From assembly GCA_002418865.1 (NCBI GenBank), contig DIEY01000054.1, positions 1-22,914 on the forward strand: DNA of 22,914 nt. Reading direction: 5' to 3'. The stretch comes from Bacteroidales bacterium UBA5762 (GTDB lineage: Bacteria > Bacteroidota > Bacteroidia > Bacteroidales > TTA-H9). Shown here one piece after another: positions 7,346 through 15,935 of the stretch. The notes below the pieces were generated by a model that saw only the letters and a program-made list of their open reading frames with translations, ran no database searches and had not been told where the DNA came from. Every line of letters starts with the position of its first letter. Position 1 is the stretch's first letter. Made by a program: the position numbers and the translations under genes.

Positions 7346-7485
7346 GCTAACTCGTTTATATACACTACTTCATATCGCCTTGTTTCCATATTTGGATGGA
7401 TAGACGCTATAATGTTGCGTTTTATCTTTCGATTCAAATGTACAAAGACTTTTCATTTGATGAACCAAATTTATGAAGTTTTTTA
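7346..7485 (-). repeat. Direct repeat copy A (partner of 4698-4837)
   Basis: The second copy of the 140-bp segment. Its outer end falls exactly on the TAA stop codon of the NusG-like gene (7483-7485); its inner end is GAGTTAGC on the minus strand, 25 nt before the nuclease start. Homology to copy B stops at this GTTAG. The 75 bp nearest the NusG-like gene are virtually identical between copies while the 65 bp nearest the cassette differ at about 13 positions. Confidence 0.85.
7435..7469 (-). promoter_or_regulatory. Bacteroidota-type promoter for the PD-(D/E)XK gene
   Basis: Minus strand TTTG (7469-7466), 23 nt spacer, then TACATTTG (7442-7435) matching TAnnTTTG. It would start transcription near 7428, just over 100 nt before the nuclease gene, and is identical in layout to the promoter in repeat copy B. 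Confidence 0.5.
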
Positions 7486-8043
7486 GTTTACAAAATTTTT
7501 AAGCGGGGTTTTTCCCCCTATCACCGCATTCTGTTCCAGATTTACTTTCAGCAATATGCCCTTGATGCCGCTTTCTATTATTAGATATTGCTTGCCCTCG
7601 GTACGAACGACTTTACCCGAAATTCCCTTCAAAGGCCCAGAATCAATCGTAATTTGTTGCCCACAGCTGAGATTAGTGGTTATTTCAGGGGCCAAATCGA
7701 GGCTGCATAAACGATTCAGGTTCATTGCATCATCGTGAGACAACAGTGCAGGTTTGCCATCCTGTATCAACAGGCCTTTGCTACCGGGCAGATTGAACTT
7801 GTCCACAGAAATAGCTTCCTTGGTTCTTGCAAATACATAACCTGGAATGAGTACTTTGGTAATATTTTCTCGCTTTCCCACCCGAAAACGCCAATGTTTA
7901 ACTTCGGGCAGCCAGGCATCGAAACCTTTTCGCAGAAGCTGTATTACCAAAATTCTCTCCTTCTTTGCCTGAGAACGCAGAATAAGCCAAGGCTCAGGCA
8001 CTGAATCATCGGGGTATATGCAGGGTACATGGCTCCGCTTCAT
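7483..8043 (-). CDS. NusG/UpxY-like transcription antitermination paralogue
   Basis: A NusG-family protein of 186 residues from the ATG at 8043 (open frame extends to 8133; another ATG is at 8058). I prefer 8043 because NGN homology begins soon after it with PWLILRSQAKKER. The NGN domain continues through LLRKGFDAWLPEV and KVLIPGYVFAR; a C-terminal KOW-like region reads GQQITIDSGPLKGISGKV and IKGILLKV. Specialised NusG paralogues of this kind (UpxY, LoaP, RfaH) ride with RNA polymerase and suppress termination in the long operon they head, in Bacteroides usually capsule loci. Here no polysaccharide genes follow; the next genes on the same strand are the nuclease and restriction units. Whether it acts on those is inference. 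Its stop codon is the boundary of repeat copy A. Confidence 0.8.
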   Translation of the reverse strand: MKRSHVPCIYPDDSVPEPWLILRSQAKKERILVIQLLRKGFDAWLPEVKHWRFRVGKRENITKVLIPGYVFARTKEAISVDKFNLPGSKGLLIQDGKPALLSHDDAMNLNRLCSLDLAPEITTNLSCGQQITIDSGPLKGISGKVVRTEGKQYLIIESGIKGILLKVNLEQNAVIGGKTPLKNFVN

Positions 8044-8323
8044 GTTGGAATTGTACATCCCAATAAGAGGATTTGGTTTTTGCCTACTCACAAAGTGATA
8101 CATTTTCAACAAGTAAATGTACATAATCATCATTATTAACCAACAAAATTTTAAAAAATTTCAAAATATTTTTTATGTATCACTTATTCAGCTGGTTATA
8201 CTTTAGCTTTTCGTTCTTTAGAAAACCTACCCATAATCAAAATAGGGATAATTAAACGCTTATCAGACTCTTATTCCAGATCGAAATACGTTTAGCAAAG
8301 GCTCTTCTGCCCTTGGTTACTAC

Positions 8324-8620
8324 CTACATCAAGTCCAAATGGCTGACCAAGTGTATCCATATTAATGTTGCAATGATGGAGAACGCTTTTTTTGCTTTTG
8401 GATAAAACCCGTAAAACATTCATCAGCAGATAGGCTATCAGCGTATGCCATACCTGTACCTAGATGCAGTTTTTTCATCTCGTGTAGAAAAAAGGCAATG
8501 GAAAATTCTGCTTCAACTTCTTATATGTGTGCTCTATTGTCTGGTGATATTTGTATATCAATGCAACTTTTTCCACTGTTATCTCCCAATTGTTGGTGAT
8601 TCCAAATAAATGTTCCAATG
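8324..8620 (-). pseudogene. Degraded IS4-type transposase C-terminal fragment
   Basis: Three successive frames on the minus strand give pieces of one DDE transposase tail: ITNNWEITVEKVALIYKYHQ followed by TIEHTYKKLKQNFPL (about 8600-8480), then VWHTLIAYLLMNVLRVLSKS (about 8445-8385), then AFSIIATLIWIHLVSHLDLM and a stop at 8324. The IYK-x-x-x-x-IE and KLKQNF-PL pattern and LIAYLL are typical of IS4 transposases. At least two frameshifts and an in-frame stop show that it is dead. It fills most of the space between the NusG-like gene and the oxidoreductase gene and marks past transposon activity beside the accessory region. Confidence 0.65.
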
Positions 8621-8643
8621 GTTAAATCAGGGGAAAACAATAT

Positions 8644-9240
8644 TTATCGTAATGTTTCGATAAAGGAGGTAGACAGTATTTTTTCAATACTGTTGAGATA
8701 TTTTATAAGTATTTGTTTACTAACATGGGGAACTTCCGGAAAGTATATATGATCCAATACATCTATGCCGCAAAATTCGAAGATTCCTTTATCGGTAGTC
8801 ATATTCATAGCATTGTACATGCCATTGGCCTGATATTCTTCATGAGGTTGGCCTGTGGTGCTAAATATAATTGCTTTCTTCCCTTTTAAAAATCCTTCCA
8901 CTCCATTACCTCGGTCGCCATAAGCAAAACCATACGAAAAAATTCTATCTATGTATCCTTTTAAAATAGCAGGCATACCTGTCCACCATACAGGATAGAT
9001 CATAGTAATAAAATCGGCTGCCATTACCAGTTGTTGCTCAGTTAAAATATCTTTAGGAATAATGCCACTGTGAATTGCTGAAAGATCATCATTGGTTAGA
9101 ACAGGATTGAATTTCATTTGATATAAATCTCTTATGGTTACACTATCTCCTCGATTTTGATATTGTCGAACAACCTCTTCAAGAATTAATTTTAAGAAAG
9201 AATTCCTTTGATGATTAGAATATATAATTAGATGGTGCAT
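8644..9240 (-). CDS. Flavodoxin-fold NAD(P)H oxidoreductase (quinone reductase type)
   Basis: A 198-residue cytoplasmic protein of the Flavodoxin_2 group (NAD(P)H:quinone oxidoreductase, MdaB/KefF-like). The FMN/active-site block YPVWWTGMPAILKGYIDRIFSYGFAY spans about 82-107, followed by GFLKGKKAIIFSTTGQP (about 116-132). These enzymes use NAD(P)H and bound FMN for two-electron reduction of quinones or other electrophiles. It is a single gene, transcribed away from the DUF4831 gene, with about 200 bp between them. The true substrate cannot be told from sequence. Confidence 0.85.
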   Translation of the reverse strand: MHHLIIYSNHQRNSFLKLILEEVVRQYQNRGDSVTIRDLYQMKFNPVLTNDDLSAIHSGIIPKDILTEQQLVMAADFITMIYPVWWTGMPAILKGYIDRIFSYGFAYGDRGNGVEGFLKGKKAIIFSTTGQPHEEYQANGMYNAMNMTTDKGIFEFCGIDVLDHIYFPEVPHVSKQILIKYLNSIEKILSTSFIETLR

Positions 9241-9375
9241 GGGTTAATGGTCTCTTGTTTCATTTTCGGTTCCAAATCCTAAACAAAAATATATAAGGTA
9301 TGTTCAAATAGCACAAAGACCATGATGTATGAATCGAAAAACTCTCGAAGAAGTACAATAAATCAATGAAAGAAT

Positions 9376-9383
9376 TAATTTTG
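9376..9383 (+). promoter_or_regulatory. Possible -7 box for the DUF4831 gene
   Basis: TAATTTTG matches TAnnTTTG about 53 nt before the ATG at 9437. No clear TTTG was found at the right distance upstream, so support is weak. Confidence 0.3.
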
Positions 9384-9436
9384 TGAAAATTTTGTTTAGT
9401 TAGCCCTTTTTCATGTAAAACATAATTTTTTTAGTT

Positions 9437-10585
9437 ATGAAGCATTATTTTTTGATGTTTATCATTTGCAGTCTCTTAATAGCTTATCAGACTGAAGCCC
9501 AGATTAATGTTACATCGGTAAGCAGTAGAAGTGTCAAGCCTGAGAAAAATGGTGTATTTTTTTCTTTACCGCGAAAAATGATCAAAGTTTCTGTAACGGT
9601 TAAAGAAATTGAAAACATGAAAGGGCCTTATGCCGAATATGCAGAACAACTTATGGGTATCAGCAATCCCATCATGCAAAATACCAAGGAATATGAGCTG
9701 GTAGATATCAAAATGGAAACTCTCGTAGAGCCCGATCCCGAGCAGATTTTCTTCATAGAAATTGATGATAAATCGAGTAAAGAGGAAAAGAATTTTTCGG
9801 TAAATTTAACTTCGAATGGAATCATACGGAGCATTAATGGCATTTCTTCGGCTAAAGAAGCTCAGCTCATCAAAGAAGAGTACAAAGTCATTACGCAGGA
9901 AGATTTATTTTCTATGAGTGTAAATCCATCTCTTTATCACAAGGTGGATACTATCATCCGAATCGTTACAGTAGATACCAATACGGTAAAAAAGCGTTTT
10001 TTCAATACTTATTTCGAAGAAAAATCAACAGAAATTAAGGCTCGGGAAGCTGCCGATATGGTTTCAAGAATTCGTGAAGGCCGGTTTAATTTGCTGACAG
10101 GTTATCAGGAGACCAATTATTCGCCTGAAACGATGAAATATATGGATGAGAAATTACAACTAATGGTTCAAGAATATATTTCTCTTTTCAAGGGACTGAA
10201 GACTGAAATGCTGAATACTTACACCTTTTATCTTATCCCTGACCCGAATAAATTAAACCAAGTAGTATGCAAGTTTTCTAAAGAGTCCGGAATTTCTGAT
10301 GCCACCGACAATAAAGGCAGAGAAGTTATACTCAACATCAGAAGAAGCGGTACATTGACTCAAATGCCTAATTGGGCTTCATCAGTGGTTGATGCAAGAT
10401 CTACCTTGATACCATATCGTATTCCTGAAATGGTAAGATTATCGGTAAATTATTTAGGGAAGATTTATGATGAACAGCTTATAGCCCTTCCTCAATTTGG
10501 AATAGTCTCGAGAGTTCCATTTGTGAAAAGCAAAATCGAGTTTGATCCTCAAACTGGCTGCGTGGTAAAGATCTATTATGAATAA
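9437..10585 (+). CDS. DUF4831 family exported protein
   Basis: A 382-residue protein starting with a typical signal peptide (MKHYFLMFIICSLLIAYQTEAQ, cleavage probably after the Ala near residue 21). The body fits DUF4831, a Bacteroidota-restricted family of unknown function: FFSLPRKMIKVSVTVKEIE near 42-60, YAEYAEQLMGI near 66-76, and a repeated beta-rich C-terminus ending with GCVVKIYYE. It is expected in the periplasm or at the outer membrane. No enzyme motif is visible. The last 10 bp overlap the end of the convergent kdsA gene, leaving no room for a separate terminator. Confidence 0.8.
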   Translation: MKHYFLMFIICSLLIAYQTEAQINVTSVSSRSVKPEKNGVFFSLPRKMIKVSVTVKEIENMKGPYAEYAEQLMGISNPIMQNTKEYELVDIKMETLVEPDPEQIFFIEIDDKSSKEEKNFSVNLTSNGIIRSINGISSAKEAQLIKEEYKVITQEDLFSMSVNPSLYHKVDTIIRIVTVDTNTVKKRFFNTYFEEKSTEIKAREAADMVSRIREGRFNLLTGYQETNYSPETMKYMDEKLQLMVQEYISLFKGLKTEMLNTYTFYLIPDPNKLNQVVCKFSKESGISDATDNKGREVILNIRRSGTLTQMPNWASSVVDARSTLIPYRIPEMVRLSVNYLGKIYDEQLIALPQFGIVSRVPFVKSKIEFDPQTGCVVKIYYE

Positions 10586-11403
10586 TTTTCGTTCAAAGCT
10601 TTTCTGATTTGGACGAGCTGTTTCAAGAGATTTTCTAAAAGTGAGAGTTGCAGCATATTAGCTCCGTCAGACAGTGCGTGTGCAGGCTCAGGATGGGTTT
10701 CGAGGAAGATTCCATCGGCACCAGCTGCAATAGCTGCTTTTGCGAGAGTAGAAATAAATTGGGGTGAACCACCACTAACACCAGCAGTGGTATTGGGTTG
10801 CTGTAATGAATGTGTAATATCCACAACTACAGGCACACCAAAACTTTGCATGATAGGAATGGAGCGAAAATCAACAATAAGATCATTATAGCCAAAAGTA
10901 GTTCCTCTTTCGGTGAGAATAATCTGATGGTTTCCTTGACTTTTAATCTTTTCGACGGCAAATTTCATGGCTTCGGGCGAAACAAATTGCCCTTTTTTTA
11001 CATTGATTACTTTTTGAGTGTTAGCAGCCGAAATCAGCAATTCTGTTTGTCGGCAAAGAAAGGCTGGGACCTGCAAAACATCTACATAAGCTGCAGCCAA
11101 ATTGGCCTCTTCGGCTGTATGAAAATCGGTCAAGACTGGAATATTTAATTCATCACGCACATTTGCAATGGCTTTTAAGGCTAATACATCTCCTATGCCT
11201 GTAAAGGAATGCAGGCTGGTGCGATTGGCTTTTTTGTAAGAAGCTTTGAAAATGAATGGTATTTCTAAACGTTCACAAATATTGTAAATTACAGAAGCAA
11301 TTTCGAGAGGCATTTGTGAATTTTCGACCACACAAGGTCCTGCAATGAGAAAAAAATTATTAGACTTCTTGTGATGTAATGTTTTTAGAGTTTCAGGCAG
11401 CAT
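10576..11403 (-). CDS. kdsA: 3-deoxy-8-phosphooctulonate synthase (Kdo-8-P synthase)
   Basis: A 275-residue enzyme condensing phosphoenolpyruvate with arabinose-5-phosphate to Kdo-8-phosphate, the first committed step of Kdo for lipid A/LPS inner core. Recognised by AGPCVVEN near 21-28, FKASYKKANRTS near 52-63, LTDFHT near 90-96, ILTERGTTFGYNDLIVDFRS near 160-180, DITHSLQQPN near 195-205 and FLETHPEP near 235. Cys24 in AGPC marks the metal-dependent class; the non-metal class has Asn here. The His of ITHS, the Glu of FLETH and the Asp of ALSDG complete a plausible metal site. It is the last gene of the ftsK-lolA-rarA-kdsA run, 15 nt after rarA. Confidence 0.95.
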   Translation of the reverse strand: MLPETLKTLHHKKSNNFFLIAGPCVVENSQMPLEIASVIYNICERLEIPFIFKASYKKANRTSLHSFTGIGDVLALKAIANVRDELNIPVLTDFHTAEEANLAAAYVDVLQVPAFLCRQTELLISAANTQKVINVKKGQFVSPEAMKFAVEKIKSQGNHQIILTERGTTFGYNDLIVDFRSIPIMQSFGVPVVVDITHSLQQPNTTAGVSGGSPQFISTLAKAAIAAGADGIFLETHPEPAHALSDGANMLQLSLLENLLKQLVQIRKALNENYS

Positions 11404-11418
11404 AAATTAGAAAGGCTT

Positions 11419-12687
11419 TTAATACTTATATTTATTTTTCCAGAGAATTTTGAGACGGTTTTTGATTTCAATTTCGCGTGGATTTTCCCCGGGTTCATAA
11501 AAAATGTTTCCCTGGAGTGAAGATGGCAAAAAATCAATAGTAACAAAGTTTCCGGGGAAATCATGGGCATATTGATAACCTTGGCTGTATCCAATTTGCT
11601 TCATTAGTTGTGTAGGGGCATTGCGTAAATGAAGTGGAACGGAGAGATCGCCAGTTGATTTTACGGTTTCTTGTGCTTTTTCGATAGCCATATAGGCTGA
11701 ATTGCTTTTTGCACATGTGGCGAGATAGATGGCAGTTTCTGACAGAATAATTCGACTTTCGGGCCAGCCAATTTTGTGAACTGCATCGAAACAAGTGTTG
11801 GCAAGCAAAAGAGCATTGGGATTTGCAATACCAATGTCTTCAGCAGCTAAAATAAGCATTCGGCGAGCGATAAAAAGAGGGTCTTCTCCTCCCTCTATCA
11901 TACGTGCAAGCCAATAAACAGCTGCGTTGGGATCACTCCCTCGTAATGATTTAATGAAGGCTGATATAATATCATAATGCTGCTCACCTGCCTTATCGTA
12001 AATAGCAATGTTTTGCTGAATGATCTTCTGCGTGATTTCATTATTTATGATCAGTTCAGTCGTATCTTCCTGACGATTATTTACGATCAACTCAATGGCA
12101 TTCAATAATTTACGAGCATCACCTCCAGATAACCTCAATAAGGCTTCATTTTCAACAATTCTGAGATGAATACCCTGAGTTGCATAATATCGAACTGCCT
12201 TCTCGATGAGCATTTCTAAGTGTTGTTTCTCTAAAGTTTTTAAAATATAGACCTGACAACGTGAAAGTAAAGGCGTAATAACCTCGAAAGAAGGATTTTC
12301 GGTAGTTGCTCCAATTAAAGTGATAATACCTTTTTCCACTGCTGCTAATAGAGAATCTTGCTGTGATTTGCTGAAACGATGTATTTCGTCAATAAATAGA
12401 ATCGTTTTGCCTGGGTTTTTTTCAGCTTCCTCAATGACTGTGCGAACCTCTTTGACTCCTGAATTGATGGCACTTAACGAGAAAAACTTACAATTCAATG
12501 TTTTGGAGATAATATAGGCAAGTGTAGTTTTGCCTGTTCCCGGAGGCCCCCAAAGGATCATGGAAGGTATTTTACCCGATTGTATCGAATTATAAAGAAT
12601 GGAGTTAGGCTGAATAATGTGTTCTTGGCCAATAAATTCGGAAAGCGATTGTGGACGCAAGATTTCGGCAAGAGGAGGGTTAATCAT
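11419..12687 (-). CDS. rarA: Replication-associated recombination protein A (AAA+ ATPase)
   Basis: A 422-residue AAA+ ATPase of the RarA/MgsA (WRNIP1) family, which acts at stalled replication forks and binds ssDNA ends together with SSB. Walker A is GPPGTGKT (47-54), Walker B ILFIDEIHRF (96-105), sensor 1 IGATTENPSF (125-134), the arginine-finger region LLSRCQVY, and sensor 2 SGGDARKLLN. The C-terminal tetramerisation and MgsA part is complete, including SLRGSDPNAAVYWLARMIEGGEDP. Length equals the family norm. It starts 3 nt after the LolA-like gene stops, so the two are co-transcribed. Confidence 0.95.
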   Translation of the reverse strand: MINPPLAEILRPQSLSEFIGQEHIIQPNSILYNSIQSGKIPSMILWGPPGTGKTTLAYIISKTLNCKFFSLSAINSGVKEVRTVIEEAEKNPGKTILFIDEIHRFSKSQQDSLLAAVEKGIITLIGATTENPSFEVITPLLSRCQVYILKTLEKQHLEMLIEKAVRYYATQGIHLRIVENEALLRLSGGDARKLLNAIELIVNNRQEDTTELIINNEITQKIIQQNIAIYDKAGEQHYDIISAFIKSLRGSDPNAAVYWLARMIEGGEDPLFIARRMLILAAEDIGIANPNALLLANTCFDAVHKIGWPESRIILSETAIYLATCAKSNSAYMAIEKAQETVKSTGDLSVPLHLRNAPTQLMKQIGYSQGYQYAHDFPGNFVTIDFLPSSLQGNIFYEPGENPREIEIKNRLKILWKNKYKY

Positions 12688-12690
12688 GAT

Positions 12691-13347
12691 TTATCGCAAA
12701 TCGACTACTTCTGCATTTTTATAATCATCAGGGTTGAAAGTAAAGATGGAAGGATCAACATCCTTGTTTAATTCAAATTTATCGATTTGATAGGTTGTAG
12801 TATTTCCATTTCGGTCATATAGCGAGATTGAGCGCGGTGAATTGTTTGCAGTAGAGATTTCGAGCCGGATTTTGTAAAACCTGTTTTCGTTTAAGGGCAA
12901 TAAATCGACGATCAGGTAGCCATTTTCTTCACGAATATATTTAGAGCGATAGTTTTGTTGATAGGTTTTCAACAACGTCAAAGGATTCAGCTCGTTCTCG
13001 CTAGCACTGGCATCATTGATTTGAATTTCGTTAGCTTGGGGCAAATAGGTATAGAGGGTCTTTCCATCGTTGATGATAATTTGTCCATCCAGCATCAAGC
13101 GAAATTTATTTTCTGAAATCCAAAGTGTTCCCTGCTTGGGTTGAGAGAGAACAGTTTTTTCAGCATCTGATTTTGAACTGCTTGCTTTTTCAGTATTTTG
13201 TGCAAGTGTGAATTGTATTCGAATGTTTTTAGCCGATTGAAGCGTTTGAGCCAAGGATTTAAGTTGATTTTGGGCTTTCTCACTACCATATTGAGCCTGA
13301 ATAAATAAGGGTGCAAAGCTTAGTAAAATGATGATGTATTTTTTCAT
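12691..13347 (-). CDS. LolA-like outer-membrane lipoprotein carrier protein
   Basis: A 218-residue periplasmic protein with a cleavable signal peptide (MKKYIIILLSFAPLFIQAQ). The mature part fits the LolA fold: a strand region GTLWISENKFRLMLDGQIIINDGKTLYTYLP (about 75-105), typical of LolA barrels that shelter lipoprotein acyl chains, then LNPLTLLKTY and a C-terminal VDPSIFTFNP, common at the end of LolA-like proteins of this phylum. It probably ferries lipoproteins to the outer membrane. A Ser/Lys-rich insertion (EKASSSKSDAEK) near 53-64 is unusual. It lies between ftsK and rarA with gaps of 25 and 3 nt. Confidence 0.85.
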   Translation of the reverse strand: MKKYIIILLSFAPLFIQAQYGSEKAQNQLKSLAQTLQSAKNIRIQFTLAQNTEKASSSKSDAEKTVLSQPKQGTLWISENKFRLMLDGQIIINDGKTLYTYLPQANEIQINDASASENELNPLTLLKTYQQNYRSKYIREENGYLIVDLLPLNENRFYKIRLEISTANNSPRSISLYDRNGNTTTYQIDKFELNKDVDPSIFTFNPDDYKNAEVVDLR

Positions 13348-13372
13348 ATTTTCTGTTGGGTTGAGTGGTTTA

Positions 13373-15907
13373 TTACTTAATGTTGAGCTCTCTCAAATAT
13401 TGTTCCAATGCTTGTTCGTTGGGGATTCGTACTTCTCGGGCCTTACTTCCTTCGAAAGGGCCAACTATACCAGCTGCTTCGAGTTGGTCGATCAAGCGGC
13501 CTGCTCGGTTATATCCAAGTTTTAATTTTCTTTGGAGTAGGGAAGTACTGCCTTGTTGATGAATAACTATGATTCTGGCGGCTTCTTCGAAAAGTTCATC
13601 ACGTTCGGCAGGATCTGTGTTAAGGGGAATTTCATCTTCATTTTCATAATATTCGGGAAGCGCATAAGCCTCGGGATAACCTCGCTGGCTTCCAATAAAT
13701 TCGGTTATTCTTTCAATTTCTGGCAAATCGACGAAAGCACATTGCAAACGTAGCAAATCGCTACCAAGCGAAAGCAACATGTCGCCACGACCAACCAACT
13801 GATCGGCACCTCCAGTATCGAGTATGGTTCGTGAATCGATTTTGGAACTCACTCTGAAGCCGATACGAGCCGGGAAATTTGCTTTTATAGTGCCAGTGAT
13901 GATATTTACAGAAGGGCGCTGAGTGGCAATAATCAGATGAATGCCAATAGCCCTTGCCAATTGTGCTAAGCGAGTAATTGGGATTTCGATTTCCTTCCCT
14001 GACGTCATAATCAAGTCGGCAAATTCATCCACAATCAAAACGATGTAAGGCATGTAATGATGACCTTCGTTTGGATTCAATCGTCTGTGGATAAATTTAT
14101 GGTTGTATTCTTTGATGGTTCTTACCTGGGCTGCTTTAAGCAAAGCGTAACGTTCGTCCATTTCTATACATAAACTGTTGAGCGTACGCACTATTTGACG
14201 CATATCGGTAATGATGGCTTCTTCGCAATCGGGTAACTTGGCCAGATAATGACGCTCGATTTTTGAAAACAAGGAAAGTTCTACTTTCTTGGGATCTACA
14301 AGAATAAATTTTACCTCGGCAGGGTGTTTCTTATACAAGAGGCTTGTAATGATAGCGTTCAATCCTACCGACTTCCCTTGGCCTGTAGCGCCAGCCATCA
14401 ATAAATGTGGCATACGACTCAAATCGGCTATGTAACATTCGTTGGAAATGGTTTTGCCTAAGGCTATAGGTAAATCGAAACGGGTGTTGATAAATTTATC
14501 ACTCGTAATTAAACTACGCATAGAAACAATTTCAGGATTCTGATTAGGAACCTCTATGCCTATGGTGCCTTTCCCCGGGATTGGGGCTATAATCCTTATC
14601 CCCAGAGCCGATAAGCTTAAAGCAATATCATCTTCAAGATTTTTAATCTTTGAAATACGTATTCCGGGAGCAGGAATAATCTCATATAAAGTGACGGTAG
14701 GCCCGATAGTAGCTTTAATCTGTTGAATATCAATTTGATAGTTATTCAGCGTTTCAACTATGCGTTTTTTATTGGCCTCAATTTCTTCCTTGTAAACATT
14801 GCTATTCTCGTTAGGATAGGTTTGCAAGAGGTCGGGACTGGGAAGCTTGAAATCAGAAAGTTCTAAGGTTGGATCGTAGAGGGTATCTATAGTGTAATGC
14901 AAAGCAGGGTTTTCAATGTCTTCTGGTTTTTCTGGTTCTTTGCTGTTTTGTTCATTGCTCTTAGGATCTACTATAATCAATTCTATCTCATCCTGGGTTT
15001 TGCCTTGTTCATTTATGTTTTTATATTCACTGCTAAGATTTTTTTCGTCAACTTTTTCCTTAACGGATTTGGAATTTGGCTGTTGGTTAGATGGAAAATC
15101 TTTTTCTATCTTTTTTTCATTAGGTTTATCTGTGGCAACGGGTTCTGTAACATTAGGCTCATCTACTGCATATTCATGAAGGTTATAATTTACGGAAGGA
15201 ACTGGAGAGCTAACTGGAGAATTCTGTATTTTATTTTTCCTTTTTTCCAGCCTACGACGTCTGTAAGTTTGAATTTGTGAAAAAGGAAAATTCAAGTAAA
15301 TGGTAGTAAATACTAATAAAAGTGCCAGTAAAAGTATGGCTAATCCAGCTTTGCCCAATACCACCATCAAATATCGACTAATTTGAATCCCAAATGCTCC
15401 TCCTAATATATTGGTCAGATTATTGGCATTATGAAAGGCAAAACCCAATGTAACCGACAACCAGAGTAAGATAAAAAATGATATACTCAATGATTTGCGA
15501 ATAGAAAAAATCCTTATTCCAAGGCCTATACGCAATCCAGCCAGCATAAGAAGAAATGGAAAAACAAAACTAGCCAACCCAAATCCTTTATAAATAACAT
15601 AATAAGAAATAGCTGCACCTATTGAACCAGTTATATTTTTAAAGTGAATGTTACCCGAAGCAATATCGTAAAACGAAAGATGGGTCGTTTTATCGAAATC
15701 GATATGCCAATTGACGAAAAACGAAACAAAAGCCAAAAGCAAATAAATACCTAAAGCAGTTATTATAAAACCAACGACAGCCCTTGATTTTTCTTTACGT
15801 TGCCACCATGCCGTAGGCTTTTGCCTTGCTTTATTTGAGTTACTCGAAGGTTTCTCATTTTTATCAATATCTTCTTTCTGTGTTTTATGATTTACTTTAG
15901 ATGCCAT
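13373..15907 (-). CDS. ftsK: DNA translocase FtsK/SpoIIIE
   Basis: An 844-residue septal DNA translocase that pumps chromosome ends apart at division and helps dimer resolution. The N-terminal part has four hydrophobic segments (about 44-64, 96-125, 141-158 and 180-206), followed by an Asp/Glu/Lys/Asn-rich linker (about 215-370). The motor has Walker A GATGQGKS (506-513), VDPKKVELSLF, and Walker B LIVDEFAD (624-631). The C-terminal winged-helix gamma domain GYNRAGRLIDQLEAAGIVGP (798-817) normally reads polar KOPS motifs. It is first in the four-gene operon and has a clear promoter just upstream. Confidence 0.96.
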   Translation of the reverse strand: MASKVNHKTQKEDIDKNEKPSSNSNKARQKPTAWWQRKEKSRAVVGFIITALGIYLLLAFVSFFVNWHIDFDKTTHLSFYDIASGNIHFKNITGSIGAAISYYVIYKGFGLASFVFPFLLMLAGLRIGLGIRIFSIRKSLSISFFILLWLSVTLGFAFHNANNLTNILGGAFGIQISRYLMVVLGKAGLAILLLALLLVFTTIYLNFPFSQIQTYRRRRLEKRKNKIQNSPVSSPVPSVNYNLHEYAVDEPNVTEPVATDKPNEKKIEKDFPSNQQPNSKSVKEKVDEKNLSSEYKNINEQGKTQDEIELIIVDPKSNEQNSKEPEKPEDIENPALHYTIDTLYDPTLELSDFKLPSPDLLQTYPNENSNVYKEEIEANKKRIVETLNNYQIDIQQIKATIGPTVTLYEIIPAPGIRISKIKNLEDDIALSLSALGIRIIAPIPGKGTIGIEVPNQNPEIVSMRSLITSDKFINTRFDLPIALGKTISNECYIADLSRMPHLLMAGATGQGKSVGLNAIITSLLYKKHPAEVKFILVDPKKVELSLFSKIERHYLAKLPDCEEAIITDMRQIVRTLNSLCIEMDERYALLKAAQVRTIKEYNHKFIHRRLNPNEGHHYMPYIVLIVDEFADLIMTSGKEIEIPITRLAQLARAIGIHLIIATQRPSVNIITGTIKANFPARIGFRVSSKIDSRTILDTGGADQLVGRGDMLLSLGSDLLRLQCAFVDLPEIERITEFIGSQRGYPEAYALPEYYENEDEIPLNTDPAERDELFEEAARIIVIHQQGSTSLLQRKLKLGYNRAGRLIDQLEAAGIVGPFEGSKAREVRIPNEQALEQYLRELNIK

Positions 15908-15935
15908 TCTATGCCTGAATCCAAGTTGGTTAATG

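Noticed and set aside
14897..15280. Plus-strand open frames of 127 and 87 residues
   Set aside because: They are antisense to the low-complexity linker of ftsK; the composition is a by-product of the Asp/Glu/Lys/Asn-rich coding.
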